A stretch of DNA of 44,953 nucleotides from contig CABSNU010000016.1 in assembly GCA_902479135.1 (NCBI GenBank), positions 1 through 44,953 of the forward strand, in the 5' to 3' direction. Within the stretch, counting starts at the first letter, position 1, and each line of letters starts with the position of its first letter. Shown here one piece after another: positions 23,172 to 31,511 of the stretch. Source of the stretch: an uncultured Collinsella sp. GTDB taxonomy: Bacteria > Actinomycetota > Coriobacteriia > Coriobacteriales > Coriobacteriaceae. Both the position numbers and the translations under genes were made by a program. The notes beneath the pieces were generated by a model. That model saw only the letters and a program-made list of their open reading frames with translations, made no database searches and was not told the origin of the DNA.

Positions 23172-24278
23172 ATGCTGCGCATCGCGACCATCGGCACATC
23201 CATGATCACCGACGACTTTATCCAAGTCGTCAACGCCAACGACCAAGCCGCGTTTGTGGGCACGCTTTCACGCGATGCCAATCGCGGTGCCGCCTTTACC
23301 GCCGAGCGCGGTGGCGAGCGAAACTTTACTTCACTCGATGAGCTCGCGGCAGCCGCCGACGTCGACGCCGTCTATATCGGCAGCCCTAACGCACTTCACT
23401 ACGAGCAGGCCCTTGCCTGCATCGCCGGTGGCAAGCACGTCATCGTCGAGAAGCCCTTCTGCGCCACCGAAGCGCAGGCGCTGGAAGTCTTCCGCGCTGC
23501 CGAGGCAGCAGGTGTCGTGGCCCTCGAGGCCATGCGTCCCCTCCACGACCCCGCCTTCCACGCCATCGAGGACGCCTTGGGCGAGATCGCCCCCATCCGC
23601 CGCGCCTCATTGCGCTTTGGCAAATATTCCTCGCGCTACAACGAGATTCTCGCGGGACGCGCCACCAATATCTTCGACTGCAATATGGCATCGGGTTCCC
23701 TCATGGACATTGGCGTCTACACCGTCGAGCCCATGGTCGAGATTTTCGGCATGCCCTCCGGCCTTACGAGCATGGCTACTCTGCTCGACCCCGCCACGCA
23801 AGAGCTCACCCATGGCCCCATCGACGGCTGCGGTTCCATCCTCGCCAGCTACGGCGGTGGCCGTATCTCCGTCGAGCTCGCGCACTCCAAAATAACGAAT
23901 GACCTGCTGCCCTCGCAGATCGAAGGCGAGCGTGGCACTATCCAGATCGACCATCTGTCCACGCCCCGCAATGTCCGCATCGACTATCGCGGCGATGTCG
24001 TACGCGGCTCGGCGACCGAGGCACCGCGCGAACAGGGCGACAACGGCCGCGTGCTCGACCTGCCCAAATCGAGCAACACTATGGAATACGAACTCACAGA
24101 CTTTATCACCGCCATCGGCGGCATCGATAACGTTAAGGAAGAGATTTGGGAGACCCCGGCGGGACGTCACGAACTTGGCCACTACCGCGATGTCACGCTC
24201 GTCTCATTGCGCATCATGGATGCCGTGCGCCAGCAGGCCGGCATCACCTTCCCGTCCGACGCAGGCAAGCAGGCCTAG
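23172..24278 (+). CDS. Gfo/Idh/MocA family oxidoreductase (second copy)
   Basis: Encodes 368 residues. N-terminal Rossmann domain IATIGTSMITDDFIQ (the usual GxGxxA is altered to GTSMIT), DVDAVYIGSPNALH, and GKHVIVEKPFCAT with the catalytic-region Lys. The C-terminal domain carries FDCNMASGSLMDIGVYTVEPM. Distinct from the gene at 14165. Substrate unknown, probably a sugar or polyol. AAGGGGGACGT precedes ATG 23172. A -10 candidate TACACT is at 23133-23138. Acylphosphatase starts 2 bp after its stop. Confidence 0.9.
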   Translation: MLRIATIGTSMITDDFIQVVNANDQAAFVGTLSRDANRGAAFTAERGGERNFTSLDELAAAADVDAVYIGSPNALHYEQALACIAGGKHVIVEKPFCATEAQALEVFRAAEAAGVVALEAMRPLHDPAFHAIEDALGEIAPIRRASLRFGKYSSRYNEILAGRATNIFDCNMASGSLMDIGVYTVEPMVEIFGMPSGLTSMATLLDPATQELTHGPIDGCGSILASYGGGRISVELAHSKITNDLLPSQIEGERGTIQIDHLSTPRNVRIDYRGDVVRGSATEAPREQGDNGRVLDLPKSSNTMEYELTDFITAIGGIDNVKEEIWETPAGRHELGHYRDVTLVSLRIMDAVRQQAGITFPSDAGKQA

Positions 24279-24280
24279 CG

Positions 24281-24691
24281 ATGGGCTTCTTCGATGCGTT
24301 CTTCTCCAGCGTCACCGGCGGCAGTCGAGAGCCTCAAAAACCATCAAACATTGAGCTCGAGTTGCGCCGCAGGCTTACTGTGCTCGCAAGCGACGAGGCC
24401 ACTCAAGACACTCCCCTGCGCTATTTCCTGCGCTGGGCGGAGCAAGTCCAGGGCGTCGGTTTTCGCTTTACCAACACCAACCTCGCGCAGGCACGCGCAC
24501 TCACCGGCTGGGTGCGTAACATGGAAGACGGTTCAGTCGAGATGGAGATACAGGGAGCTCCGGCAAACATCCTATCTCATCTCGAGGCGCTTCACGCCTC
24601 CTACGAGCGCATGGGAACGCGTTTTCGCCTCGTAGACGCCCAGGCCCGAGCCCCACTTGCCAATGAAGACGGTTTCATTCCTCGTTATTAG
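24281..24691 (+). CDS. Acylphosphatase-like protein
   Basis: Encodes 136 residues, longer than the usual 90-95 because of about 45 extra N-terminal residues. The acylphosphatase core is VQGVGFRFTNTNLA with catalytic Arg62 and GWVRNMEDGSVE with catalytic Asn80. It hydrolyses acyl-phosphates. It begins 2 bp after the oxidoreductase stop and would be cotranslated. An internal start closer to the core is possible, but none has a clear ribosome site. Confidence 0.85.
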   Translation: MGFFDAFFSSVTGGSREPQKPSNIELELRRRLTVLASDEATQDTPLRYFLRWAEQVQGVGFRFTNTNLAQARALTGWVRNMEDGSVEMEIQGAPANILSHLEALHASYERMGTRFRLVDAQARAPLANEDGFIPRY

Positions 24692-24752
24692 TATTGTGTG
24701 CTAAATACGGTATCATTTACCTACAACCGTTGATAGAAAAGAGGCGAGGCGC

Positions 24753-25133
24753 ATGGCGGTGCAAAGAAGGAATACCAGGCAGCGAAAGCTGGTTCTTGAC
24801 GCTGTGCGCCAAAGCTATAACCATCCCACCGCCGACGAAATCTACAACGCCGTACGCGAACAGGATGACAAGATCAGCCGCGGCACGGTCTACCGCAACC
24901 TCAATCTCTTAGCCGACGCAGGGGAGATTCTCTCTATTAAGACGCCGGGCGGCAGCCGCTTCGATCGCACCATCGAGCCGCACGCACATATCATCTGCAC
25001 CTCGTGCAGCCGCGTCATCGACGTGCCACTCCCCTTCGACGCCCAGCTCGACGCCAGGGCATCCGAACAAATCGGATGGAGCGTCAGCTCGCACTACACC
25101 ATCTTTGAGGGACTCTGCCCCGACTGCCAGTAG
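24753..25133 (+). CDS. Fur-family regulator, PerR-like
   Basis: Encodes 126 residues. The N-terminal winged helix (HPTADEIYNAVREQDDKIS) and the recognition helix GTVYRNLNLL are typical. Metal ligands fit the PerR/Fur scheme: His24, Asp71, His77 and His79 (DRTIEPHAH), plus two CxxC pairs at 82-85 (CTSC) and 122-125 (CPDC) for structural zinc. Asp at position 71 favours PerR (peroxide sensing) over Fur, but this is not decisive. Short N-terminus. Targets are not identified; no clear Per box was found before it. Confidence 0.88.
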   Translation: MAVQRRNTRQRKLVLDAVRQSYNHPTADEIYNAVREQDDKISRGTVYRNLNLLADAGEILSIKTPGGSRFDRTIEPHAHIICTSCSRVIDVPLPFDAQLDARASEQIGWSVSSHYTIFEGLCPDCQ

Positions 25134-25135
25134 CC

Positions 25136-25206
25136 TTTGGGACATGCCTGCAAATCTACTTGCCCATCCGCTACAGCAAACAGTACATTTCTAGGCATGT
25201 CCCAAA
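25136..25206. repeat. 14-bp perfect inverted repeat between convergent genes
   Basis: tttgggacatgcct (25136-25149) and its exact complement (25193-25206) are separated by 43 nt. It fills the gap between the Fur gene stop and the HAD gene stop. It could act as a two-way terminator, though it has no T run, or be a small palindromic element. Confidence 0.6.
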
Positions 25207-25209
25207 TAT

Positions 25210-26007
25210 CTACTCGGCGAGCAGGCGACGCAGCTCCTCTTCGACCGTGCGTACGTAACGGACGCGGTCGTTGATGCCACGCATAGAGGGATTGCAGCTC
25301 TCCATTAGATAGGGATGCCCCACTACGTTGAGCATGTCGCGGTCGTTTTCGTTATCGCCAAACGCCATCATCTCATCGGGCGAAATTCCCAGGGCACGAC
25401 CGTAATCGGCAAGCGCGGAACCCTTACCCGAATCAAAGCCGATAAAGTCCGTCCACTCGGTTCCCGACGTCATCACGTCGACACAGTCGCTAAAGTGGCG
25501 CTCGAAATACTCCAGCGCCGCCGGCTGCTCTGCCTCGGGCGTCTGGAAGGCAATCTTAATGACGTCCTCGTCGATGTCCTCGGGACGGTCGACCACCGCC
25601 ACATCGCAGTGGACCTCATAACGCAGGTGTTCAACAAACGCGTCGTTGCCGCTCATGGTGTAGAGGCGCCCCTCACACGAAAGGGTCACGTCGGCATGGG
25701 GATACGCAACCACGGCATTCGCGATATCCATAGCAAGGCAACGCTCCATGGAACGCTTGACAACGGCACGCCCCTCGCTCATCACCAGGGCTCCGTTTTC
25801 GCATACGTAGGCGAGCTCATCGGCCACCGGGGCAAACAGGTAGCGCAAGCTCGCATATTGACGGCCGCTCGCCGGCATAAACACGATACCGCGACGATGC
25901 AGCTCATCGATAAGCTCAAAGGCCTCGGAACGCGGCTCGCGCTCCCCCGGATGCAGCAACGTGCCGTCCAAATCGCATGCAATCAGCTTGATTCCCTCAA
26001 GACCCAT
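25210..26007 (-). CDS. HAD superfamily (Cof-type) phosphatase
   Basis: Encodes 265 residues. Motif I is LIACDLDGTLLH with the nucleophile Asp, motif II is MPASGRQYASL (Ser), motif III Lys lies in GFDSGKGSAL, and motif IV is MMAFGDNENDRDML. The large C2B cap lies between residues about 85 and 190. Cof-type members hydrolyse sugar phosphates, FMN or PLP; the substrate is not readable. ATG 26007 follows GGGGGAAAGCAT; in-frame codons up to 26091 have no site. Confidence 0.92.
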   Translation of the reverse strand: MGLEGIKLIACDLDGTLLHPGEREPRSEAFELIDELHRRGIVFMPASGRQYASLRYLFAPVADELAYVCENGALVMSEGRAVVKRSMERCLAMDIANAVVAYPHADVTLSCEGRLYTMSGNDAFVEHLRYEVHCDVAVVDRPEDIDEDVIKIAFQTPEAEQPAALEYFERHFSDCVDVMTSGTEWTDFIGFDSGKGSALADYGRALGISPDEMMAFGDNENDRDMLNVVGHPYLMESCNPSMRGINDRVRYVRTVEEELRRLLAE

Positions 26008-26091
26008 ATGCTTTCCCCCAAAGCCTCTTATCAACAGCAAGACGGACTTTGATTGGTCGCCCCTCAAAGCCCGTCTTGCGCATACGCGCAC

Positions 26092-26670
26092 TTAGCCGCG
26101 CGTCTTTTTTACGATGGCAAAGTCGGGAGCTATGCTCACGACGACCTCCGCCGTACTCGATGCAAAGCGCCGGTCCGCATCGAGTTCACGGGTAACCACC
26201 GAGAGCCGAACACCCTCGACGCCCCGGAGCATGCGGCCCAAAACAGGCTGCACCGGCGTATACATGCGCACGGTATGCTCGTCCGAATCGCCTCGGAAAA
26301 GCGGCGCGTGCATATTGCCGATCTCCCAGCACGCATGCGCGAGCGCAATCGGATCCGTGCGGTCGACTTCGACCAAATAAACCTCGGCGCTGCGCAGGCG
26401 CACGACAACCGCCACGGGTACCATGCCCGAACGGTCGATGGCGAGCACGTCGCCATCGGCAAGACGACCGCCGTCGGCAGCATCCAGCCGAACATCGATC
26501 GTGCGCCCCAGCTCCGTCACGCCCGCAAACGCGCATACATCAGCCCGGTCCCAATCGAACAGTAGCTCGTCAACTTCAAAGACGCCGCCCAACTTCCGGC
26601 GAAGCAGGAGTTCATAGGACGGATCGTTGAGATTTCCCAAGCATGTCGTCGAAACCAAGCGTTCAGGCAT
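26092..26670 (-). CDS. UreE-family nickel metallochaperone homologue
   Basis: Encodes 192 residues, close to UreE of Helicobacter in layout. The N-terminal beta domain begins ERLVSTTCLGNLNDP. The metal-binding ferredoxin-like domain has ALAHACWEIGNMHAPLF with the conserved nickel ligand His121, and the end VSIAPDFAIVKK matches the family. The C-terminal His-rich tail of some UreE proteins is absent. UreE delivers Ni to urease, but no urease gene is in the window. The gene starts 3 bp after the stop of a SlyD-type FKBP, itself a nickel-binding family, so the pair probably forms a nickel-handling operon for an enzyme elsewhere. Confidence 0.82.
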   Translation of the reverse strand: MPERLVSTTCLGNLNDPSYELLLRRKLGGVFEVDELLFDWDRADVCAFAGVTELGRTIDVRLDAADGGRLADGDVLAIDRSGMVPVAVVVRLRSAEVYLVEVDRTDPIALAHACWEIGNMHAPLFRGDSDEHTVRMYTPVQPVLGRMLRGVEGVRLSVVTRELDADRRFASSTAEVVVSIAPDFAIVKKTRG

Positions 26671-26673
26671 ACT

Positions 26674-27102
26674 CTAGCCCTCGACCTCGACGAGCTCGAT
26701 ATCAAAGTTGAGGTCCTTGCCGGCCAGCTCGTGGTTGGCGTCGAGCGTCACGGCCTCGGGCGTTACGTCGATGACCACAGCGGGGACGGGCATACCGCTC
26801 GGCGTGGACAGGAAGAGCTTCATGCCCTTCTCGATCTGCTCGATGTTGGGAACCTGTTCGGCCGGGAAGGTCAGGACCATCTCGGGGTTGTGCTCGCCGT
26901 AGGCATCGGCAGCAGGAATGTGCACGGTCTTCTTCTCGCCCACCTGCATGTCGACCACGGCGGCGTCGAAGCCCTTGATCATCTGACCGGCGCCGCAGGT
27001 GAACTCCAGCGGTTCGCCGCGATCGTAGGAGCTATCGAACTGCGTGCCGTCGTCGAGCGTGCCGCGATAATGAGTCTTGACCTTCTTGCCCTGGTTGGAC
27101 AT
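26674..27102 (-). CDS. SlyD-type FKBP peptidyl-prolyl isomerase
   Basis: Encodes 142 residues. FKBP core KVKTHYRGTLDDGTQFDSS and GEPLEFTCGAGQMIKGFD, with the insert-in-flap chaperone domain from about 68 to 125 (AYGEHNPEMVLTFPAEQV). Order and length fit SlyD. The His/Cys-rich metal tail of E. coli SlyD is missing (it ends DIELVEVEG), so nickel binding, if any, would use the flap domain. A folding helper in the cytoplasm. ATG 27102 follows CGGAGGTTTCC. Cotranscribed with the UreE homologue. Confidence 0.9.
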   Translation of the reverse strand: MSNQGKKVKTHYRGTLDDGTQFDSSYDRGEPLEFTCGAGQMIKGFDAAVVDMQVGEKKTVHIPAADAYGEHNPEMVLTFPAEQVPNIEQIEKGMKLFLSTPSGMPVPAVVIDVTPEAVTLDANHELAGKDLNFDIELVEVEG

Positions 27103-27222
27103 GGAAACCTCCGTGATAAGGGCGGCGCACAACGCGGGCCGCCATGAACATATGGCGCTAACTATACCCTAGTCATACAATTCAAAGACAGTTTGCAAAG
27201 AAACGCTGCAACCGGAGGAACC

Positions 27223-28236
27223 ATGGCATATCCCGTATTTGACCTACACTGCGACACCGCCGACCGCATCGGCTGGGCCACGCTCGATCTCGACCTGCGC
27301 TTTACCGCCGGCACCGACGGTTATTTCCCCGGCGACGAAACGCATCCGCAAGATTTCGACCTCATCGAGGGTAATGCCTGTGCCATCTCGCTCGCAAAGA
27401 TCGACAACACGCCGTGGGCACAGTGCTTCGCCACGTTTGTCCCCGACGAGATTCCCACCGCCCACGCCGCGCGCTTCCAGGCGCAGATCATGGCGCACAT
27501 GAGCGGCCAGGCAATGCTCAACCACGACCGTATGGTCAACGTGCGCAGCGCCGCAGACATTCGCCCCGCGCTCAAGGACGGCAAGGTCGCTTGCATCCAC
27601 ACCATCGAAAACGCCACGTTCTTTGCCGAGGACCCCGCGCTGATCGAGGTGCTCAAGAGCCTGGGCGTGCTTATGTCGTCACTCAGCTGGAACGCGCAGG
27701 GACCGCTCGCGAGCGGCCACGACACCCACGCCGGCCTCACCGCCGCCGGCATCGAGGCGCTTACGCAGATGGAGCACGCCGGCATGGTGCTCGACGTCTC
27801 CCACCTCAACGATGAGTGCTTTGACGAGGTTGTCGCCCACGCCACGCGCCCCTTCGTCGCCAGCCACTCCAACTCCCGTACCGTCTGCAGAGTCAAGCGC
27901 AACCTCACCGACGACCAGTTCCGCACCATTCGCGACATGGGCGGTATCGTCGGCCTCAACTACTGCAGCGAGTTCCTTTCCAACGACGCAACCAAAAAGA
28001 CCGCCGCAGACGTCACCTTCGACCAGCTAGCGGCACATATCGAGCACTGGCTCGACCTGGGCGGCGAGGACGTCATCGCACTCGGTGGCGACTGGGACGG
28101 CGCCACTGTGCCCGCCTTCCTCTCCGATGCCAGCAAGATGCCCGAGTTCCAGAACATGCTCTCCAAGCACTTTGGCAAGACCGTGATGCAAAAGCTCTGC
28201 AGCGACAACGCGCTTGCCTTCTTTGAGCGTTATTAA
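27223..28236 (+). CDS. Membrane dipeptidase family (M19)
   Basis: Encodes 337 residues. Renal dipeptidase fold: His9 and Asp11 in FDLHCDTADRI, bridging Glu in IHTIENATFF, His in LDVSHLNDECF and FVASHSNSRTVC, and the Asp in ALGGDWDGA. It would be a two-metal dipeptidase, cytoplasmic here because no signal peptide is present. GGAGGAACC precedes ATG 27223, ten codons into the longest frame. A -10 candidate TACAAT is at 27176-27181, divergent from the SlyD operon. Confidence 0.94.
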   Translation: MAYPVFDLHCDTADRIGWATLDLDLRFTAGTDGYFPGDETHPQDFDLIEGNACAISLAKIDNTPWAQCFATFVPDEIPTAHAARFQAQIMAHMSGQAMLNHDRMVNVRSAADIRPALKDGKVACIHTIENATFFAEDPALIEVLKSLGVLMSSLSWNAQGPLASGHDTHAGLTAAGIEALTQMEHAGMVLDVSHLNDECFDEVVAHATRPFVASHSNSRTVCRVKRNLTDDQFRTIRDMGGIVGLNYCSEFLSNDATKKTAADVTFDQLAAHIEHWLDLGGEDVIALGGDWDGATVPAFLSDASKMPEFQNMLSKHFGKTVMQKLCSDNALAFFERY

Positions 28237-28252
28237 TTTCACATCCCTTGAG

Positions 28253-28288
28253 CGGGCCGGCATGCCGAACGGTCGACATGCCGGCCCG
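28253..28288. repeat. 12-bp hairpin in the dipeptidase/metallopeptidase gap
   Basis: cgggccggcatg (28253-28264) and its exact complement (28277-28288) with a 12-nt loop. It lies 16 bp after the dipeptidase stop. There is no T run, so it may slow or stop transcription only with help from other factors. Confidence 0.6.
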
Positions 28289-28310
28289 TCCCCAATCCAA
28301 AGGACCGCTT

Positions 28311-29087
28311 TTGACGCAGCAGTTTACGATTTCCGCATCCCGACCGGATGGGACGCCCATCCCCGTCGTCGTTACCAAAAAGTGCGTCAAGAACTTCAAC
28401 CTACGCGTCACTTCGAGCGGTGAGGTCCACGCCAGCGCACCGCTCGGCGCCACCCGCGAGCGTATCGAAGCGTTTGTGAAGCGCAACAGCGCCTGGATTA
28501 CCAGCCGACTTGCCCAGCGCGAGCAGCGTCAGGCGACGGCACGAGAGCCGCTCAGCCCCTCGTCCATCATTGCACTTTGGGGCAAGCCCATCACGGTACA
28601 GGATGCACTCGATCACAACTTTGCATCACCCGCACCGCGACCCAAACAGGCCACCTTCGCAAGTTTTATGGGTACCGATGAATCGGACGAAGGCCCGCAG
28701 GCCAAGCGGCACGCAATCCTCGACGGCCTAACGTCCGACGAGCTCCAAGCTCACATCGACCAGCTCTACACGTCCGAGGTCACCGCAGCGCTACGCGACA
28801 TCGTGCACGCGTACGAAATCGCAATGGGCGTCACCGTGGCCCGCGTCTCCGTGCGCAGCATGAAAACGCGTTGGGGCTCCTGCACACCCAAAACCGGCGC
28901 CATTCGCATCGCGCGCGAGCTCGCCGCCTACCCTGTCGAATGCCTCGACATGGTTGTCGCCCACGAGCTCGTCCACTTGCTCGAGCCAAGCCACAATCAG
29001 CGGTTTCACGCCCTGCTCGACACGTACTGCCCTAACAATAGAGCTCTGTCGCAGCGGCTCAAGCAGCCACCCCTCAACAAGCTCTAG
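28311..29087 (+). CDS. YgjP-like metallopeptidase (SprT/M48-type)
   Basis: Encodes 258 residues from a TTG at 28311, chosen because AAAGGACCGCTT precedes it; ATG 28278 lies in the hairpin. Zinc motif HELVHLLEPSHNQRFH (HExxH with a third ligand after about 10 residues) and RWGSCTPKTGAIRIARELA identify the YgjP/DUF45 family. Residues 1-120 are a variable N-terminal domain. The family is often found with restriction or maintenance genes, and its physiological role is unclear. The gene meets the folB gene end to end (6 bp apart, convergent). Confidence 0.85.
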   Translation: MTQQFTISASRPDGTPIPVVVTKKCVKNFNLRVTSSGEVHASAPLGATRERIEAFVKRNSAWITSRLAQREQRQATAREPLSPSSIIALWGKPITVQDALDHNFASPAPRPKQATFASFMGTDESDEGPQAKRHAILDGLTSDELQAHIDQLYTSEVTAALRDIVHAYEIAMGVTVARVSVRSMKTRWGSCTPKTGAIRIARELAAYPVECLDMVVAHELVHLLEPSHNQRFHALLDTYCPNNRALSQRLKQPPLNKL

Positions 29088-29093
29088 CGTCGA

Positions 29094-29579
29094 CTAGCGC
29101 ACGCGCTCGATCTCGACGCCGCAGCTTGCCAGGTGCAGGCCAACAGGAGCCCACGGCTTATCGAGCTTTATGCGCACACCAAGCAGCGAGGGATAACGGC
29201 GCAGCAGCATCTGGGCTGTCCCCTCGGCTGCCGCCTCGATGAGCTTAAACGTGTGCTCGCGCAGATAGCCATCGACATCGTGGCACACCGAGCCGTAGTC
29301 AATCGAGGCGTCCAGGTTATCGTGCTCCCCCGCCGCGCGCAGGTCGGCATAGAGCACCAGAGAAACGATGAACTTCTGACCCAGCGCGTTCTCCTCGGGA
29401 TACACGCCATGGTTGGCAAAAACCTCAAGGCCGTCAATGACAATACGATCGGCATGGCGCAAATCGTCATAACTCACGTGGGGCACCGCCGTTGCAGTGG
29501 ATATTTCACCCCTTCCACGGCGGGCGAGCTCGGCGCCTTCAGTCCTGGTTGCATTCTCGGGCAGTTTCTTGTTACTCAT
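29094..29579 (-). CDS. folB: Dihydroneopterin aldolase
   Basis: Encodes 161 residues, of which the first about 43 are an unusual extension; the enzyme core follows from DRIVIDGLEVFANHGVYPEEN. Core motifs: ANHGVYPEE (the catalytic Glu), VCHDVDGYLRE and LIEAAAEGTAQMLL, then IKLDKPWAP with the catalytic Lys. It converts dihydroneopterin to hydroxymethyl-dihydropterin in folate synthesis. GAAGGAGACGATCGCG precedes ATG 29579. Third gene of the folE operon in direction of transcription. Confidence 0.92.
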   Translation of the reverse strand: MSNKKLPENATRTEGAELARRGRGEISTATAVPHVSYDDLRHADRIVIDGLEVFANHGVYPEENALGQKFIVSLVLYADLRAAGEHDNLDASIDYGSVCHDVDGYLREHTFKLIEAAAEGTAQMLLRRYPSLLGVRIKLDKPWAPVGLHLASCGVEIERVR

Positions 29580-29622
29580 CGCGATCGTCTCCTTCGTTTA
29601 GAACCCCGACCGCGCAAACTAA

Positions 29623-30204
29623 CTACACGCGAATCGACAGGTTCTTTTTATCATCGCTCCAGTTACAAGCATTGCGCGCGGGGCATGCAAAGCAGGCGCG
29701 CGACGCTTTGTCGGCTGCATAGAGCAAGCGCTCAAGCGGTTGGCTGTTCACGCGCAGCTTTCGATGGCCCAGAATGGCCGTCTTAATGGCTGCGGCATCG
29801 GCCGGCTCAAACGCCACGTCATCGGGCATGCCGCTGAGAATCGCATCAGCGACGCGTTCGCTTGCAACATCATGGGATATACCCGATTCATACTGTTCAT
29901 CTTTGCCGATATCGTGAAGAAGTGCCGTGGCATAGATGACCTCGCGGTCAAATTCGAGCTGTTCCTCGAGATTCTTAATCCACATAATGCGCGCGACATC
30001 CAGCAGATGGTCAATACCGTGGCGGCAAAAGATGCGCCCCGATTCCAACTGTGCAATGTTGCCCAGGTGCCGCCGGAACAGCCCGTTGGCACAAATGTAA
30101 TCAATGCGAGGCATGGCGCCAAAGGGAGTCAGGCCCGAAGCCATAAAGCCGCGACGCGGCGTCCCCTCACCGGTCTTCGATGTAAAGTCGTTGACGACCC
30201 TCAT
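29623..30204 (-). CDS. HD-domain phosphohydrolase in the folate operon
   Basis: Encodes 193 residues. HD motifs are present: HGIDHLLDVARIMW (first His) and ATALLHDIGK (His-Asp), so metal-dependent phosphohydrolysis is expected. A Cys group at the C-terminus (CFACPARNACNW) could bind a metal. It starts with ATG 30204, 1 bp before the folE stop, so translation is coupled. Folate clusters of anaerobes often carry an HD gene next to folE; a candidate for the missing dihydroneopterin-triphosphate dephosphorylation step. The substrate is inferred from context only. Confidence 0.85.
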   Translation of the reverse strand: MRVVNDFTSKTGEGTPRRGFMASGLTPFGAMPRIDYICANGLFRRHLGNIAQLESGRIFCRHGIDHLLDVARIMWIKNLEEQLEFDREVIYATALLHDIGKDEQYESGISHDVASERVADAILSGMPDDVAFEPADAAAIKTAILGHRKLRVNSQPLERLLYAADKASRACFACPARNACNWSDDKKNLSIRV

Positions 30205-30205
30205 G

Positions 30206-30763
30206 CTAACGGCCCAGCATCCTAAAGAACCGATCCTCGAGCGCGGGATCAGTCTCAAAGACACCGCGACGAGCGAGCGTCACGGTCTTGGTGCCGGGCT
30301 TTTGCACGCCACGCATGGTCATGCACATATGCTCGGCTTCCATCAGCACAATCGCCCCTTGGGGAGCAAGATATTCCATGAGGGCATCGGCAACCTGCGC
30401 GCACAGCTGCTCCTGAAGCTGCAGACGACGGGCATAGACCTCAACCGTGCGAGCAAGCTTAGACAGACCCGCTACGCGACCGTTAGGGATATAGCCAATG
30501 GCAGCCTTGCCATAAAACGGCAGCAGATGGTGCTCGCACAGCGAGTAAAACGTAATGTCGCGCTCGATAACCAAATCGTTCGAAGCGACGGCAAAAGTTT
30601 TGGACAGATGCTCCTCGGCACTCTGGTCCATACCGCCGGCAATCTCGCCATACATACGGGCGACGCGTGCCGGAGTCTCCAGCAGGCCCTCACGAGTTGG
30701 GTCCTCGCCTATACCTTCAAGCAGCAGCTTAATGGCAGTCTCGACTTTTTCCTGATCGACCAT
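30206..30763 (-). CDS. folE: GTP cyclohydrolase I
   Basis: Encodes 185 residues. Zinc and active-site motifs are present: SLCEHHLLPFYGKAAIGYIP (Cys and two His) and CMTMRGVQKPGT (the second Cys). It converts GTP to dihydroneopterin triphosphate, the first step in folate synthesis. Start ATG 30763 follows GAGGCCCAG. First gene of the operon folE - HD - folB; folP and folK are not in the window. Confidence 0.96.
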   Translation of the reverse strand: MVDQEKVETAIKLLLEGIGEDPTREGLLETPARVARMYGEIAGGMDQSAEEHLSKTFAVASNDLVIERDITFYSLCEHHLLPFYGKAAIGYIPNGRVAGLSKLARTVEVYARRLQLQEQLCAQVADALMEYLAPQGAIVLMEAEHMCMTMRGVQKPGTKTVTLARRGVFETDPALEDRFFRMLGR

Positions 30764-30830
30764 CTGGGCCTCACTTTTTTCGATTTCGCGTTCGCGCTAT
30801 GGTACCACGCCCTCCGGCATCGGCCGCAAG

Positions 30831-31412
30831 CTACATAGTATGGGTCGAATAGACCGGATCGTCCCGCCAAAGCTCCACGGCGTCGCAAAGCGCAACGTTC
30901 TCACGCTCGGCACGGGCACGCGTGGCGTTCATATCAATCACGCGCTGATTGCTCGAGCCCCTAAAGCGCAACGAGATATCATACAAATCCTGAACGAACG
31001 GGCCGTCCACCAACATGTCGAGGCAGGCGAGAATGCGGTCCGTCACCTCGGTATGATGACGACCGCCCGGCATAAGTTCCTCAAGCACGTCGCCGGTAAA
31101 GCACCAAATGGTCTTCCCCGAATCCACAGGATAAGTGGCACGAACACGCTCAATGAAATCAACGAGCCCCGTCTGGTTCTCGGGTTCCATAGGCTCCCCG
31201 CCCAGAATCGTCAGGCCATCGATAAAGGGATGGTCGAGACTCTCGATAATCTTATCCTCGACGGCACGATCGAACGGCTCGCCCGCAGCAAAGTCCCACG
31301 CGACAGAGTTAAAGCAGTTCTTGCACCCACGACGGCACCCGCTCACAAACAGAGAAGTACGAACGCCTTCCCCATCAGCAATGTCGAAATACTTAATGTT
31401 CGCGTAGTTCAT
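30831..31412 (-). CDS. nrdG: Anaerobic ribonucleotide reductase activating protein
   Basis: Encodes 193 residues. Radical-SAM motif SGCRRGCKNCFN (CxxxCxxC for the 4Fe-4S cluster), then LTILGGEPMEPEN and IWCFTG. It makes the glycyl radical on NrdD. GGGAGAGTTACCT precedes ATG 31412; the 52 codons upstream in frame run through the inverted repeat and have no ribosome site. It follows nrdD on the same strand but 426 bp away, separated by two long inverted repeats. Confidence 0.95.
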   Translation of the reverse strand: MNYANIKYFDIADGEGVRTSLFVSGCRRGCKNCFNSVAWDFAAGEPFDRAVEDKIIESLDHPFIDGLTILGGEPMEPENQTGLVDFIERVRATYPVDSGKTIWCFTGDVLEELMPGGRHHTEVTDRILACLDMLVDGPFVQDLYDISLRFRGSSNQRVIDMNATRARAERENVALCDAVELWRDDPVYSTHTM

Positions 31413-31427
31413 AGGTAACTCTCCCGG

Positions 31428-31511
31428 GAGGCCGGGGCATATCATCCCGTCCTCAAACATTCTCGGCCTTCGGCCTGCGAAACTGCGGGCGGGACGATAT
31501 GTCCCGGCCTC
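31428..31511 (-). repeat. Long inverted repeat upstream of nrdG
   Basis: 22-nt arms at 31428-31449 and 31490-31511 pair with two mismatches, both tolerable as G-U in RNA (purine-to-purine swaps). The inner loop contains a second small stem (tcggccttcggcctg). It lies 16 to 99 nt before the nrdG start, so it would be part of its 5' leader. Confidence 0.65.
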
